From an uncultured Pseudomonadota bacterium (GTDB lineage: Bacteria; Pseudomonadota; Alphaproteobacteria; RF32; CAG-239): a stretch of DNA of 5,304 bases. The notes under the pieces are model-generated. The model saw nothing but the letters and a program-made list of their open reading frames with translations. It was not told the origin of the DNA and did no database searches. Position numbers and translations under genes: made by a program. Below, piece after piece: positions 1 to 5,304 of the stretch; positions within the stretch are counted from its first letter, which is position 1; every line of letters begins with the position of its first letter. Location: positions 1 to 5,304 of the forward strand of contig CASFLB010000079.1 of the NCBI GenBank assembly GCA_949295395.1, written 5' to 3'.

Positions 1-170
1 GCCAACATCATTAAGCCCATGATAGAACAACCGCTCACGGTCTGACCTATTCTTTCAACAGTGACTTCAGCGTCCATATCTTCAATGGTTTTGACAAAGG
101 CTGCCGCAGCACGCGCATGGATACCTTTTTTATTTTTAACTTCAAGTTCTACGCTTATTTCTTCAGACAT
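1..170 (-). CDS. ptsH: HPr phosphocarrier protein (3' end outside window)
   Basis: HPr is the small cytoplasmic phosphocarrier of the PTS: it takes phosphate from enzyme I on a histidine and passes it to EIIA proteins. The visible 56 codons start MSEEISVELEV and contain the active-site motif GIHARAAAAF, with the phospho-acceptor at His18 and its partner Arg20. The second conserved block, SGCSIMGLMML, places Ser49 where the regulatory serine (Ser46 of Bacillus HPr) lies, so regulation by an HPr kinase is possible. The Ala after HAR, where many HPr proteins have Pro, is common in alphaproteobacterial HPr. About 30 residues are missing at the window edge. The ATG lies 3 bases after the EIIA stop codon, with a weak GGGA about 9 bases upstream inside the EIIA end, which suggests translational coupling. 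Family identity is firm; the regulatory role is inferred from context. Confidence 0.93.
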   Translation of the reverse strand, partial: MSEEISVELEVKNKKGIHARAAAAFVKTIEDMDAEVTVERIGQTVSGCSIMGLMML

Positions 171-173
171 TGC

Positions 174-572
174 TTACATTCCCAGCAATTTTGATGCTAC
201 GTTAATATACTTTTTTCCGGCTTCTTGCGCTCCTTCGACCGCTTCTTTTAAGGATTTGTCCTTTCTAAGACTTGCAAGCTTAATTAACATGGGCAAATTT
301 ATGCCGGCTATTATTTCAACCTTTGCTTTATCCATAATTGATATGGCCAAATTTGACGGTGTTCCGCCAAACATATCGGTCAACACAATCGCACCACTAC
401 CGTTGTCGACTTCGCTTACTTTATTTAATATTTCAGCACGGCGCATTTCCATATCGTCTTCCGGACCAATACAAACAGAGCGTACTTGATCCTGCGGACC
501 GACAACATGCTGCATGGCCGATATAAACTCTTCTGCCAGTTTTCCATGCGTGACCAAAACTAAGCCTATCAT
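174..572 (-). CDS. PTS system mannose-family EIIA component (stand-alone)
   Basis: This is a 132-residue single-domain EIIA of the mannose class (EIIA-Man fold), which accepts phosphate from HPr in the cytoplasm. The phospho-histidine is His9 in LVLVTHGKLAEEF. The second signature TDMFGGTPSN (residues 65-74) carries Asp66, equivalent to the conserved active-site Asp of E. coli ManX, and INLPMLIKL (91-99) is the third conserved block. The length matches a lone EIIA domain: there is no fused EIIB, and no EIIC or EIID gene is nearby. In alphaproteobacteria such EIIA-HPr pairs usually work in regulation rather than sugar uptake; that is family knowledge applied here by inference. The start is supported by AAGGA 8 bases before the ATG. 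It follows the upstream unknown gene by 30 bases and precedes ptsH by 3, so the three are very likely co-transcribed. Confidence 0.93.
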   Translation of the reverse strand: MIGLVLVTHGKLAEEFISAMQHVVGPQDQVRSVCIGPEDDMEMRRAEILNKVSEVDNGSGAIVLTDMFGGTPSNLAISIMDKAKVEIIAGINLPMLIKLASLRKDKSLKEAVEGAQEAGKKYINVASKLLGM

Positions 573-602
573 AACTTCTTTCCTTAAAAACTATTGTCTG
601 AA

Positions 603-1019
603 TTATTTTTTACCGCAGGTCCAAACCTTAACGGCACCAAAGCTCTTGATTAATTCATCACGGCTCTTGGATTTGATGATTTCGTCAGCTCTTGTGCGGC
701 GACCTTTCAGGTTAACCTCTTCAACATTATCCAATGGAACGCCATAGGTTCTGTTTACCATCTTGCCATCTAATTCGACAACCAAAACAAATTCGGCTTC
801 GGCTAACGGAGCTCTTGTTTCTTCATCAATATCTTCTAACAAAACGGATAATCTTTCATCGCGGCGCAGAATCGCTGTGCTTTTGCCGTCAAATTCTAAC
901 ACCGGATTTTTTGGGGCTCCATCACGAGCGTCAATAAATATGGCTAACTCTCCATATTTATTCTCTATAATCTCATAAAAATCTTGTTTTTCAATCAATG
1001 TGTAATACTGATTTTCCAT
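603..1019 (-). CDS. Unrecognised conserved-looking soluble protein, first gene of the EIIA-HPr unit
   Basis: I do not recognise this 138-residue protein. It is charged, has no signal peptide or membrane segment, and alternates short hydrophobic and acidic stretches. A probable beta-rich core includes ELAIFIDARDG, PVLEFDG and FVLVVELDG, followed by a basic segment (NLKGRRTRADE) and the tail VWTCGKK with a single Cys. The start at 1019 (MENQYYTLIEK) is preferred over an in-frame ATG at 1034. It has AAGG 8 bases upstream (plus-strand 1028-1031), whereas the AGGA serving the 1034 ATG lies at 1048-1051, touching the -10 box and upstream of the expected transcription start. The longer form would add five residues (MKVKT). 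It is the promoter-proximal gene, 30 bases before the EIIA gene, so a function linked to the phosphorelay is plausible but unproven. It shows no nucleotide-binding P-loop, so it is not HPr kinase or RapZ. Confidence 0.8.
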   Translation of the reverse strand: MENQYYTLIEKQDFYEIIENKYGELAIFIDARDGAPKNPVLEFDGKSTAILRRDERLSVLLEDIDEETRAPLAEAEFVLVVELDGKMVNRTYGVPLDNVEEVNLKGRRTRADEIIKSKSRDELIKSFGAVKVWTCGKK

Positions 1020-1027
1020 TGTTTTTA

Positions 1028-1031
1028 CCTT
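1028..1031 (-). promoter_or_regulatory. Ribosome binding site deciding the start at 1019
   Basis: On the minus strand AAGG lies 8 bases before the ATG at 1019. It overlaps the first codons of the longer in-frame alternative that begins at 1034, so the two starts are mutually informative. Spacing and the position of the predicted promoter both favour 1019. Confidence 0.55.
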
Positions 1032-1051
1032 CATTGTTTCTTTGTTTTCCT

Positions 1052-1080
1052 ATGTTACATTATTATTTGTAATCTGTCAA
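1052..1080 (-). promoter_or_regulatory. Sigma-70-type promoter of the unknown-EIIA-HPr unit
   Basis: Read on the minus strand, a perfect -35 box TTGACA (1075-1080) is followed by a 17-base spacer and a -10 box TAACAT (1052-1057, 4 of 6 matches to TATAAT). Transcription would begin near 1045, giving a leader of about 26 bases to the ATG at 1019. No other promoter was evident inside the unit. Confidence 0.65.
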
Positions 1081-1121
1081 TTTTGAGTTAATAAATTCTC
1101 TTTTTTCTTAAAAAATTCGCC

Positions 1122-1150
1122 TTGAAGAAATTCCTTTTTCAGGTTATGCT
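1122..1150 (+). promoter_or_regulatory. Promoter of the phosphorylase-like gene
   Basis: TTGAAG (1122-1127) and TATGCT (1145-1150) are separated by 17 bases; each box matches the housekeeping consensus at 4 of 6 positions. The start would be near 1157, about 28 bases before the ATG at 1185. The same bases can be read as CTTG (1121-1124)-N18-GTTATGC, a two-mismatch version of the alphaproteobacterial heat-shock form, so the sigma factor is uncertain. Confidence 0.45.
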
Positions 1151-1171
1151 TTTTATCATGTCTTTTTTTCT

Positions 1172-1178
1172 GAGGTGG
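1172..1178 (+). promoter_or_regulatory. Strong ribosome binding site fixing the start at 1185
   Basis: GAGGTGG lies at 1172-1178, and the GAGGT core is 8 bases before the ATG at 1185. It is the best Shine-Dalgarno match in the window. It argues against the upstream in-frame TTG at 1122, which falls in the -35 box and would add an unrelated hydrophobic 21-residue extension. Confidence 0.75.
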
Positions 1179-1184
1179 CTTTAT

Positions 1185-2687
1185 ATGCTGACACTTAAAC
1201 ATTTGCCTATCGCTTCTTTTAATGAAAATATTGTTTACCTTAACCGGAATTGTGCGGCTTATAAAACCGATGATATAAACTCTTTGGTAAAAATCGAAGT
1301 ACATGGCGGACTTAAAACCATTACCGCTTTTTTGCAACTCGTGGATGATGAAAAAATTGTTGCCGCTGATGAACTCGCCTTAAATGATGAGGCCTTCCGT
1401 CAGATTAATTTACCTGAAGGAGCTAAAGTTTCTCTGACTCTTTCTCCTGTTCCTGTCAGTATAAACTCTATAAAGCGTAAAATCGCCGGCAATATTTTGA
1501 CCTCTGCTGAATATAGCGCCATTATTAATGATATTACCTCTAAAAAATATTCAAACATGGATATTGCTTCTTTTTTAGTGGCCTCCGGCTCTTTTATGTC
1601 TGCTCCGGAAGTCTTGTCCTTAACCGAGGCAATGGTTGGTGATAAGGTTTTGCATTGGGATAATGAAAGCCTTGTTGTGGACTGTCATTCGCTTGGCGGC
1701 GTTCCTGGAAATAAAACTGATATTATTATTAGCGCTATTGTCGGAGCCTATGGCTTGGCCATGCCTAAAACAGCTTCTCATTCTTTGACATCTTGCGCCG
1801 GCGTCGCTGATACCATGGGGGTTTTAACCAATGTTGATTTTGACGCGGACCGCCTCAAATCCTTGATTGAAGAAAATCGTGCCGCTGTTGTTAGCTATGA
1901 CAAGCTTGACATTTGTCCGGCCAGCCGAATTATCAGCAATGTTGAAAAACAAATCGGTATTGCTCAGCATGAACATATTGCGGCTTCTATCCTTGCTATA
2001 AAAATGGCGGTCGGAGTAACTCATTTACTCATTGATATTCCTGTTGGCCCAAAATCTCGCATTAAAAGCACAAATGAAGCGATGCGTCTGCGCAAGCTCA
2101 TGGAGTTTGTCGGCGACATGCTTTCTATTGAAATTGATGCCGTTATTACCGACGGAAGTGAGCCTATCGGAAACGGAATCGGGGCGGTGTTGGAAGCTCG
2201 TGATGTGATTAAGGTGCTTAAAAACAGCGAAGATGCGCCTAAAGACTTGCGCGAGAAATCTCTCTTTTTGGCTGGACGTATGCTTGAGTTTGATCCTAAG
2301 CTGCGTGGCGGACAAGGCTATTTTGTGGCAAAGGAAATTCTTGATTCTGGACGCGCTCTCGAAATGATGAATAATATTATTAAAGCGCAAGGGAAAGTTC
2401 CTCAACCTAAAATCGGAAAGCTTTCTCGTGATATTACGGCTAATGTTAGCGGTGTGATTGAATCTATTGATAATGCTCGCCTTAATAAAATCGGCGTTTT
2501 GGCTGGCGCCGGACAATATGCCGGTGCCGGTATTGACCTCTTTAAAAAAGTTGGTGATTCCGTTGAACAAGGTGAACCTCTTTATCGTATTTATGCCTGT
2601 AACTCAACTGATTTTGCTTTTGCCAATTCGGTGGTTGATGCTTATACCGGCTATGAAATTGTTTCTTCCGACGAAGCGGAATCTTGA
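1185..2687 (+). CDS. Type 2 thymidine phosphorylase / AMP phosphorylase family protein with altered active site
   Basis: This 500-residue protein has the layout of the putative thymidine phosphorylase type 2 / archaeal AMP phosphorylase family, whose members split nucleosides or nucleotides with phosphate. An N-terminal domain (about 1-85) is followed by a helical domain (about 95-160, containing KRKIAG and YSNMDIASFL), the glycosyltransferase-3 domain with GGVPGNKT (171-178), VGVTHLLIDIPVGPKSRIKS (276-295) and GIGAVLEARDV (331-341), and a C-terminal domain (about 415-500). Length is normal and there is no frameshift. However, family residues are changed: Cys167 for Lys in DKH, Ala197 and His199 in the SSR signature, Val207 and Gly212 further along it, PASR for PADD at 245-248, and Ile272 for the Lys of ASILSKK. 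His168, Ser169 and Ser268 remain. Membership is sure; the classical reaction is doubtful, so no deoA symbol is given. It is cytoplasmic and stands alone, divergent from the PTS unit and 107 bases before dnaK. Confidence 0.88.
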   Translation: MLTLKHLPIASFNENIVYLNRNCAAYKTDDINSLVKIEVHGGLKTITAFLQLVDDEKIVAADELALNDEAFRQINLPEGAKVSLTLSPVPVSINSIKRKIAGNILTSAEYSAIINDITSKKYSNMDIASFLVASGSFMSAPEVLSLTEAMVGDKVLHWDNESLVVDCHSLGGVPGNKTDIIISAIVGAYGLAMPKTASHSLTSCAGVADTMGVLTNVDFDADRLKSLIEENRAAVVSYDKLDICPASRIISNVEKQIGIAQHEHIAASILAIKMAVGVTHLLIDIPVGPKSRIKSTNEAMRLRKLMEFVGDMLSIEIDAVITDGSEPIGNGIGAVLEARDVIKVLKNSEDAPKDLREKSLFLAGRMLEFDPKLRGGQGYFVAKEILDSGRALEMMNNIIKAQGKVPQPKIGKLSRDITANVSGVIESIDNARLNKIGVLAGAGQYAGAGIDLFKKVGDSVEQGEPLYRIYACNSTDFAFANSVVDAYTGYEIVSSDEAES

Positions 2688-2722
2688 TTTTTAAACTTTT
2701 TTCTAAAAAATTTATTCAAACT

Positions 2723-2751
2723 CTTGCTTATCGACTTTTTGCTCCTTATAT
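2723..2751 (+). promoter_or_regulatory. Sigma-32-type heat-shock promoter of dnaK
   Basis: CTTG (2723-2726), an 18-base spacer and CTTATAT (2745-2751) match the alphaproteobacterial heat-shock form CTTG-N17/18-CYTATNT at every defined position except a trailing G. Transcription would begin near 2758, leaving a leader of about 37 bases. No CIRCE element (the HrcA operator) is visible in the gap, so activation by RpoH is the likely control. Confidence 0.7.
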
Positions 2752-2786
2752 ATCCTTTTAGAAAAGTTTTTGAAACAAAAAAGGAT
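2752..2786 (+). repeat. 8-bp inverted repeat covering the dnaK ribosome binding site
   Basis: ATCCTTTT (2752-2759) is the exact reverse complement of AAAAGGAT (2779-2786), with 19 bases between. The right arm contains the dnaK Shine-Dalgarno AAGGA (2781-2785), 9 bases before the ATG. In an RNA starting upstream of 2752 the arm could mask the site. The predicted sigma-32 start near 2758 would remove most of the left arm, and AT-rich DNA yields such repeats by chance, so function is uncertain. Confidence 0.3.
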
Positions 2787-2794
2787 GTAAAATT

Positions 2795-4711
2795 ATGAGT
2801 AAAGTTCTTGGTATTGACTTAGGTACAACAAACTCCTGCTTTGCCGTTATGGACGGTAAAGATCCAAAGGTTTTGGAAAACAGCGAGGGCGCTCGTACAA
2901 CTCCGTCTATGGTCGCTTTTACCGAAACCGAAAGACTGGTCGGTGCTGCCGCTAAAAGACAGGCTGTTACCAACCCTGAAAATACTTTGTTTGCGATTAA
3001 ACGTTTAATCGGTCGTCGCTTCAACTCCCCCGAAGTTGAAAAAGACAAGAAACTTGTTCCTTTCAAAATTATTGAAGGTGAAAACGGTGATGCTTGGGTG
3101 GAAGCTCGCGGTCAAAAATATGCTCCTTCTCAAATTTCGGCCTTCGTTTTGCAAAAAATTAAGGAATATGCTGAAAGCTATCTTGGCGAAAAAATTGAAA
3201 AAGCCGTTATTACTGTTCCGGCTTATTTTAATGACTCTCAACGTCAAGCAACAAAAGATGCTGGTAAAATTGCCGGTTTAGATGTTTTGCGTATCATTAA
3301 TGAACCGACCGCTGCTGCCTTGGCTTATGGTATGGATAAAAAATCCTCCGGTACAATCGCTGTTTATGACTTAGGTGGCGGTACATTCGATATTTCTATT
3401 TTGGAAATCGGTGACGGCGTTTTTGAAGTTAAATCGACAAACGGTGATACCTTCCTCGGTGGTGAAGACTTTGACCAACGCTTGGTTAACTATTTGACTG
3501 ATGAATTCAAAAAAGAAAGCGGTATTGACCTTAAAAACGACCGTTTGGCTCTACAACGCTTAAAAGAAGCCGCCGAAAAAGCTAAAATTGAATTATCTTC
3601 GGCTACCCAGACCGAAATCAACTTGCCTTTTATTACCGCTGATGCAACCGGTCCGAAACATTTGAACATGAAGTTGACCCGCGCTAAGTTTGAATCTTTG
3701 GTTGATGACTTGATTGAAAAAACTGCTGAACCTTGCCGCAAAGCTTTGGCTGATGCCGGTTTGAGTGCTAATGAAATCAGCGAAGTTATCTTGGTCGGTG
3801 GTATGACCCGTATGCCGAAAGTTCAAGAAAAAGTTAAAGAAATCTTTGGTAAAGAACCACACAAAGGCGTTAACCCTGATGAAGTTGTCGCTATGGGTGC
3901 TGCTATTCAAGGCGGTGTTTTGGTCGGTGATGTTAAAGATGTTTTGTTGCTCGATGTTACTCCGTTGTCTTTGGGTATTGAAACCTTGGGTGGCGTCTTC
4001 ACTCGTTTGATTGACCGCAACACAACCATTCCGACACGTAAATCTCAGGTCTTTTCTACGGCTGAAGATGGTCAGACGGCTGTTACCATTCGCGTCTTCC
4101 AAGGTGAGCGTGAAATGGCTGCCGACAACAAGCTGCTTGGTCAGTTTGATTTGGTTGGTATTCCGCCTGCACCGCGTGGTATGCCGCAAATCGAAGTTAC
4201 CTTTGATATTGATGCTAACGGTATTGTTAATGTTTCAGCTAAAGATAAAGCGACAAACAAAGAACAAGCTATTCGCATTCAGGCCAGCGGCGGTTTGTCT
4301 GATGCCGATATCGAAAAGATGGTAAAAGATGCCGAAGCCAATGCCGAAGCCGATAAACGCAAGAAAGAGCTGGTTGAAGCCAAGAATCAAGCTGAAGGTT
4401 TGATTAACTCTACCGAAAAGACCTTGAAAGAATATGGCGATAAAATCAGTCCGGCAGAAAAATCTGCGATCGAGACTTCTATCGGTGAGCTTAAGACTGC
4501 CGTTGAAGCTGAAGATATCACGGTTATTAAAGAAAAAACAGAGGCTTTGATGCAGGCTTCAATGAAGCTTGGTGAAGCTATGTATAAAGCTCAACAGGCT
4601 CAATCTCAAGCTGGTGCGGCTCAAGGGCCTGACGCCGGTGCTTCTTCTACCGGTGCAGAACAGCCGAAAGATGAAAAGGTTGTTGATGCTGATTTTGAAG
4701 AAGTTAAATAA
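2795..4711 (+). CDS. dnaK: Molecular chaperone DnaK (Hsp70)
   Basis: DnaK is the ATP-driven cytoplasmic chaperone that binds exposed hydrophobic peptides and works with DnaJ and GrpE in folding and heat-shock control. All three Hsp70 signatures are present: GIDLGTTNS (6-14), IAVYDLGGGTFDIS (188-201, with Thr197 matching the E. coli autophosphorylation site Thr199) and VILVGGMTRMPKV (331-343). The interdomain linker DVLLLDVTPLSLG starts at residue 382, the substrate-binding beta domain reaches about 500, and a charged helical lid follows. The Gln/Ala/Gly-rich tail ends in VVDADFEEVK, typical of alphaproteobacteria. Length is 638 residues, as expected. The N-terminal insert characteristic of Gram-negative DnaK, after LIGRRF, is present. 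The start has AAGGA 9 bases upstream, and the gene ends in tandem TAA TAA. It lies between a heat-shock promoter and a strong terminator; dnaJ follows, but grpE is not in the window. Confidence 0.99.
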   Translation: MSKVLGIDLGTTNSCFAVMDGKDPKVLENSEGARTTPSMVAFTETERLVGAAAKRQAVTNPENTLFAIKRLIGRRFNSPEVEKDKKLVPFKIIEGENGDAWVEARGQKYAPSQISAFVLQKIKEYAESYLGEKIEKAVITVPAYFNDSQRQATKDAGKIAGLDVLRIINEPTAAALAYGMDKKSSGTIAVYDLGGGTFDISILEIGDGVFEVKSTNGDTFLGGEDFDQRLVNYLTDEFKKESGIDLKNDRLALQRLKEAAEKAKIELSSATQTEINLPFITADATGPKHLNMKLTRAKFESLVDDLIEKTAEPCRKALADAGLSANEISEVILVGGMTRMPKVQEKVKEIFGKEPHKGVNPDEVVAMGAAIQGGVLVGDVKDVLLLDVTPLSLGIETLGGVFTRLIDRNTTIPTRKSQVFSTAEDGQTAVTIRVFQGEREMAADNKLLGQFDLVGIPPAPRGMPQIEVTFDIDANGIVNVSAKDKATNKEQAIRIQASGGLSDADIEKMVKDAEANAEADKRKKELVEAKNQAEGLINSTEKTLKEYGDKISPAEKSAIETSIGELKTAVEAEDITVIKEKTEALMQASMKLGEAMYKAQQAQSQAGAAQGPDAGASSTGAEQPKDEKVVDADFEEVK

Positions 4712-4727
4712 TAATCTTCTCTAACCT

Positions 4728-4767
4728 AAAAAAACACCGTTTGAGTTCATCTCTGCGGTGTTTTTTT
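4728..4767 (+). terminator. Intrinsic terminator after dnaK
   Basis: A perfect 12-bp stem is formed by AAAAAAACACCG (4728-4739) and CGGTGTTTTTTT (4756-4767), with a 16-base loop that can itself pair GAG (4743-4745) with CTC (4751-4753). The GC part is followed by seven T. It begins 16 bases after the dnaK stop and should end or reduce transcription before dnaJ. Confidence 0.9.
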
Positions 4768-4787
4768 ATCTTTTTCTCCAATTGGGG

Positions 4788-4816
4788 CTTGCGTTTTCAA
4801 ATAAAAAATCCTAAAT
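4788..4816 (+). promoter_or_regulatory. Sigma-32-like promoter of dnaJ
   Basis: CTTG (4788-4791), an 18-base spacer and CCTAAAT (4810-4816) match CTTG-N17/18-CYTATNT with one mismatch (A for T). The distance from CTTG to the start codon is 71 bases, against 72 for dnaK, and both -35 regions read CTTGC. The expected start is near 4823, a leader of about 36 bases. It lies just after the dnaK terminator, where a separate dnaJ promoter would be needed. Confidence 0.5.
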
Positions 4817-4858
4817 AGAGGGTAACTTGAAATTAATTTCTTTGAAAAAGCTAAAAAA

Positions 4859-5304
4859 ATGACTGTTGAAACTGATTATTACGAACTTTTGGAAGTTCAA
4901 AAAACAGCCAGCGCTGATGAAATAAAACGCTCTTATCATAAACTGGCTATGAAATATCATCCTGATCGTAATCCAGGAGATAAAGAGGCTGAAAATAAAT
5001 TCAAAGCCATTAATGAAGCTTATGACGTTTTGAAAGATGAGCAAAAACGTGCGGCTTATGATCGTTATGGTAAACAAGCTTTTGCCAATGGCGGTATGGG
5101 CGGTGGAAATCCGTTTAACGGCTTTGATTTTAATTTTGGCGGCGGAGGATTCTCCGATATTTTCAGCGATATCTTTTCGGATTTTATGGGTGGGGGACGA
5201 GGTCGTTCAGCTCGCTCTCAAGCGCAAGACGGTGCCGATATTCGCTATAATCTCGAAATTTCTTTGGAAGAAGCCTTTAACGGTGTTGAAAAAGAAATTA
5301 AAAT
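4859..5304 (+). CDS. dnaJ: Molecular chaperone DnaJ (Hsp40), 3' end outside window
   Basis: DnaJ delivers substrates to DnaK and stimulates its ATPase. The visible 148 codons contain a full J-domain (about 6-71) with DYYELLEV at its start and the catalytic HPD loop at 34-36 in KYHPDRNPGD. A Gly/Phe-rich segment (about 77-116) follows, with the repeated DIF unit FSDIFSDIFSDF. The protein then enters the C-terminal substrate-binding region at DIRYNLEISLEEAFNGVEKEIK. The spacing fits a class A DnaJ with a zinc-binding domain, but that domain lies beyond the window. The ATG at 4859 fits the usual family N-terminus but has only a weak AAAAG-type upstream signal. A stronger GAGGG at 4818-4822 is too far away for it. 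An 11-codon TTG-started frame (4827-4862) ends overlapping this ATG as ATGA. It follows dnaK by 147 bases, across a terminator and a new promoter. Confidence 0.97.
   Translation, partial: MTVETDYYELLEVQKTASADEIKRSYHKLAMKYHPDRNPGDKEAENKFKAINEAYDVLKDEQKRAAYDRYGKQAFANGGMGGGNPFNGFDFNFGGGGFSDIFSDIFSDFMGGGRGRSARSQAQDGADIRYNLEISLEEAFNGVEKEIK

Noticed and set aside
61..489. 142-codon plus-strand frame across ptsH and the EIIA gene
   Set aside because: It covers two firmly identified genes on the other strand. The Ser/Ile-rich translation has no family resemblance.
1122..1184. Hydrophobic N-terminal extension (MKKFLFQVMLFIMSFF) as a signal peptide for the phosphorylase-like protein
   Set aside because: It starts with TTG in the predicted -35 box, lacks a ribosome binding site and is not a feature of this cytoplasmic family. 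The ATG at 1185 has a strong site.
2025..2570. 181-codon minus-strand frame inside the phosphorylase-like gene
   Set aside because: It is antisense to well-conserved family sequence, with no recognisable domain; a shadow frame.
2785..2790. ATGTAA start-stop mini frame just before dnaK
   Set aside because: It overlaps the Shine-Dalgarno sequence and is short enough to arise by chance; no support for a role.
2688..2794. CIRCE/HrcA operator upstream of dnaK
   Set aside because: No TTAGCACTC-N9-GAGTGCTAA-like inverted repeat is present; the sigma-32 form explains the gap better.
3593..4189. 198-codon open frame on the minus strand inside dnaK
   Set aside because: It is wholly antisense to conserved DnaK coding sequence. 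Long antisense frames are a known artefact of hsp70 codon patterns, and no family motif or ribosome binding site was seen.
5144..5195. Short tandem repeat in dnaJ (GATATTTTC/GATATCTTT units)
   Set aside because: It encodes the normal DIF repeats of the DnaJ Gly/Phe-rich region and is not an independent DNA repeat.

Overview
The window looks like AT-leaning chromosomal DNA from an alphaproteobacterium. The evidence is a full-length proteobacterial-type DnaK ending in VVDADFEEVK, a DnaJ J-domain opening with DYYELLEV, a mannose-family EIIA gene next to an HPr gene (the alphaproteobacterial regulatory-PTS arrangement), and two heat-shock promoters that fit the alphaproteobacterial sigma-32 form CTTG-N18-CYTATNT. 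The low GC would suit an uncultured host-associated or gut lineage, but that is inference. No tRNA, rRNA, CRISPR array, insertion sequence or phage gene was seen.

Left part (1-1080), minus strand. One transcription unit is read right to left. A good housekeeping promoter at 1052-1080 drives an unrecognised soluble protein (603-1019), then a stand-alone EIIA of the mannose family (174-572), then HPr (3' end beyond base 1). EIIA and HPr are only 3 bases apart. This is a phosphorelay without any sugar permease in view, so its role is probably regulatory. The hprK and rapZ genes that often precede this pair in alphaproteobacteria are absent; the unknown gene sits in that place.

Middle (1081-2690), plus strand. 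A divergent gene encodes a 500-residue relative of type 2 thymidine phosphorylase / AMP phosphorylase. Its start is at 1185, set by a strong ribosome binding site. The fold is clearly recognisable, but several phosphate- and base-binding residues of the family are replaced, and this is the most interesting observation in the window.

Right part (2691-5304), plus strand. dnaK (2795-4711) and the 5' part of dnaJ (from 4859) encode the Hsp70 chaperone and its J-domain partner. They are separated by a perfect 12-bp-stem terminator, and each has its own sigma-32-like promoter with the same 18-base spacer and almost the same distance to the start codon. They therefore appear to be co-regulated separate units rather than a simple operon.

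There are no gene-free stretches longer than about 170 bases. The three intergenic gaps (1020-1184, 2688-2794, 4712-4858) hold the promoters, ribosome binding sites and terminator listed here. I did not find a wholly new system; the best leads are the altered phosphorylase and the unknown PTS-linked gene.
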